From an uncultured Clostridia bacterium (GTDB lineage: Bacteria; Bacillota; Clostridia; Lachnospirales; Lachnospiraceae): 64,000 bases of DNA. Positions 62,185 to 64,000 of this stretch are shown piece by piece (position 1 is the first letter of the stretch; each line of letters starts with the position of its first letter). The notes below the pieces were generated by a model that ran no database searches, had not been told where the DNA came from, and worked only from the letters and a program-made list of their open reading frames with translations. The DNA is taken from NCBI GenBank assembly GCA_947385955.1, contig CANDNA010000004.1:124001-188000 (forward strand), read 5' to 3'. The position numbers and the translations under genes are program-made.

Positions 62185-63822
62185 ATGATCAGTGCAAACA
62201 ATGTAACTCTTCGGATCGGAAAAAAAGCTCTGTTCGAGGACGTAAATATCAAATTTACAGAAGGAAACTGTTACGGACTTATCGGAGCCAACGGCGCAGG
62301 TAAATCCACCTTTCTGAAAATCCTGTCCGGCCAGCTGGAAACGACCAAAGGCGATATTGCCATGACCCCCGGCCAGCGTCTTTCTGTTCTGGAGCAGGAT
62401 CATTTTAAATATGACGAGTATCCGGTCATGGATGTGGTCATTATGGGAAATGAGCGGCTCTACCAGATTATGAAAGAAAAAGACGCCATCTATGCAAAAG
62501 AGGATTTTTCCGATGAGGACGGCATCCGTGCCAGCGAACTGGAAGCGGAATTTGCGGAAATGGACGGCTGGGAGGCAGAGTCCGACGCCGCCATGCTGCT
62601 GAACGGACTGGGCATCGACACCCAGTATCACAATGCCGTAATGAAAGATTTAAACGGCAACGAAAAGGTGAAGGTACTGCTGGCCAAGGCACTGTTCGGC
62701 AATCCGGATATTCTCCTGCTGGATGAGCCTACCAACCATCTGGATCTGGATGCCATCGCATGGCTGGAGGAATTTCTGATCAATTTTAACAATACGGTGA
62801 TTGTGGTATCCCATGACCGGTATTTTCTGAATAAGGTATGTACCCATACTGCCGATATTGATTATGGCAAGATTCAGCTCTATGCCGGAAACTATGATTT
62901 CTGGTTTGAATCCAGCCAGCTTCTGATCAAGCAGATGAAAGAAGCCAATAAGAAAAAAGAAGAAAAAATTAAGGAATTGCAGGAATTTATTTCCCGTTTC
63001 TCTGCCAATGCCTCCAAATCCAAACAGGCCACTTCCAGAAAGCGGGCACTGGAAAAAATCGAGCTGGATGAGATCAAGCCTTCCAGCCGGAAATATCCGT
63101 ATATTGATTTCAGGCCCGAACGGGAAATCGGAAATGAAGTCCTGGCCGTAGAGGGAATCTCCAAAACCATAGGCGGTGAGAAGGTACTGGATCACATCTC
63201 CTTTATTCTGGGACATGATGATAAAGTCGCATTCGTCGGGGGCAATGAACTGGCAAAGACCACGCTGTTCCAGATTCTGATGGGGGAAATGGAACCGGAT
63301 GAAGGGACCTATAAATGGGGGGTTACCACTTCACAGGCCTACTTCCCCAAAGACAGCACAGAAGAATTTAATAACGATTTAACAATTGCAGACTGGCTTA
63401 CCGGCTATTCTGCCATAAAAGATGTCACCTATGTCCGCGGTTTTCTGGGACGTATGCTCTTTGCCGGTGAGGATGGGGTGAAAAAAGTAAAAGTTCTTTC
63501 CGGCGGGGAAAAAGTACGGTGTCTGCTTTCCAAAATGATGATTTCCGGCGCCAACTGTCTGATCCTGGACGAACCCACCAATCACCTGGACATGGAGTCC
63601 ATTACCGCGTTAAATAACGGCCTGATCAAATTTCCAGGTGTGGCCCTGTTCTCCTGTCATGACCACCAGTTTGTACAGACAACTGCCAACCGCATTATGG
63701 AAATCCTGCCTGACGGAACGCTGATCGACAAGATTACTACCTATGACGAATATCTGGAAAGTGATGAAATGGCCAGAAAACGAACCGTATACACGGCTCA
63801 GAAAGAGGAAGATGAAAATTAA
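62185..63822 (+). CDS. ABC-F family ATPase (YbiT-like)
   Basis: Soluble ribosome-associated ATPase of 545 residues with two nucleotide-binding domains. NBD1 Walker A is GANGAGKST and NBD2 signature is LSGGEKVRC; but NBD1 signature is LNGNEKVK and NBD2 Walker A is GGNELAKTT, so each composite site has one altered half. I recall these variants in YbiT-like clostridial proteins. The interdomain linker has the long charged helix. The start is set by the promoter position and GAGG 8 bases upstream. Membrane segments are absent. The role is probably translational. Confidence 0.85.
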   Translation: MISANNVTLRIGKKALFEDVNIKFTEGNCYGLIGANGAGKSTFLKILSGQLETTKGDIAMTPGQRLSVLEQDHFKYDEYPVMDVVIMGNERLYQIMKEKDAIYAKEDFSDEDGIRASELEAEFAEMDGWEAESDAAMLLNGLGIDTQYHNAVMKDLNGNEKVKVLLAKALFGNPDILLLDEPTNHLDLDAIAWLEEFLINFNNTVIVVSHDRYFLNKVCTHTADIDYGKIQLYAGNYDFWFESSQLLIKQMKEANKKKEEKIKELQEFISRFSANASKSKQATSRKRALEKIELDEIKPSSRKYPYIDFRPEREIGNEVLAVEGISKTIGGEKVLDHISFILGHDDKVAFVGGNELAKTTLFQILMGEMEPDEGTYKWGVTTSQAYFPKDSTEEFNNDLTIADWLTGYSAIKDVTYVRGFLGRMLFAGEDGVKKVKVLSGGEKVRCLLSKMMISGANCLILDEPTNHLDMESITALNNGLIKFPGVALFSCHDHQFVQTTANRIMEILPDGTLIDKITTYDEYLESDEMARKRTVYTAQKEEDEN

Positions 63823-63837
63823 AGGGCGGGACTTTCT

Positions 63838-64000
63838 ATGATTGATCTGCATGTACATTCCAATAAATCCGACGGCACACTGACCCCTTCCCAACTGGTG
63901 GAACACGCTGTAAAAAAGGGGATCAGTGCCTTCGCCCTCACCGACCATGATACCACGGACGGATTGGATGAGGCGATCCATGCATCTGCCGGACAGCCTG
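63838..64000 (+). CDS. PHP-domain phosphoesterase (partial, 3' end outside window)
   Basis: The first 54 codons are visible: MIDLHVHSNKSDGTLTPSQL and ISAFALTDHDTTDGL, the two N-terminal PHP metal-binding motifs of RNase AM/YciV-type enzymes (nucleoside 3',5'-bisphosphate phosphatases). It starts 15 bases after the ABC-F stop and is likely co-transcribed with it. It is different from the PHP gene at 15673. Confidence 0.85.
   Translation, partial: MIDLHVHSNKSDGTLTPSQLVEHAVKKGISAFALTDHDTTDGLDEAIHASAGQP

Overview
The window is about 64 kb of an ordinary bacterial chromosome of moderate GC. It most likely comes from a Clostridia member of the family Lachnospiraceae. This rests on the gene content: HemZ-type coproporphyrinogen dehydrogenase, an apt-relA-MBL-hemZ block, a GerMN lipoprotein and two-component pair next to comEA/comEC, a DUF5721-like gene, CIRCE-controlled groESL and an ECF pantothenate transporter. 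I cannot name the genus. I see no rRNA, tRNA, CRISPR array or prophage.

Layout, left to right. 1-5.3 kb: a partial cytidylate-kinase-like gene, then a branched-chain amino acid ABC importer (livF, livG, livM, livH and the binding protein livJ, which has its own promoter and terminator). 5.3-12.3 kb: a potassium uptake pair (TrkA/KtrA and TrkH/KtrB types), a cell-wall amidase, an Sfp-type phosphopantetheinyl transferase, aspS, hisS and a small unknown protein. 12.4-22.6 kb: holA and the competence block comEA / response regulator / histidine kinase / GerMN lipoprotein / comEC. These two parts are usually joined, but here about 3 kb separates them, holding a CatB-like acetyltransferase, a serine recombinase and a PHP phosphoesterase. 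22.7-33.3 kb: a DMT-type transporter, an orphan solute-binding protein, and the arginine genes argD, argB, argJ and argC, with argG divergent across an ArgR-type box. A GNAT gene and a MurJ/SpoVB-like flippase lie inside the arginine run. 33.3-41.6 kb: DegV, a DUF5721-like protein, fructose-bisphosphate aldolase, a leaderless Cu/Zn superoxide dismutase, a NUDIX protein, RecQ, an ECF S component and coaBC.

41.6-46.3 kb: a LysR-YdcF-YbaK operon beside a decayed stretch. The decayed stretch holds a 5'-truncated ProX-like gene, a glutamate 5-kinase and a Cof-type HAD phosphatase that each lack an internal segment, and an intact hicAB toxin-antitoxin pair with a palindromic operator. 46.3-51.1 kb: a trehalose locus (treC, the PTS permease treB, and divergent treR) with three near-identical operators. 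51.2-56.3 kb: hemZ, an MBL hydrolase, relA and apt. 56.3-64 kb: a secreted repeat protein, groESL under CIRCE, a degenerate GGDEF protein, a small acidic lipoprotein, a second cytidylate-kinase-like protein, an ABC-F protein and a partial PHP gene.

The most interesting feature is at 14.6-15.5 kb. A 15-bp perfect inverted repeat (14666-14680 and 14844-14858) encloses about 160 bp. It lies directly between the start of the acetyltransferase gene and the end of a 199-residue serine invertase/resolvase gene. The enclosed segment holds a promoter-like sequence that currently points away from the acetyltransferase. This has the architecture of a phase-variable promoter switch with its own invertase. 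That function is inference and has not been demonstrated.
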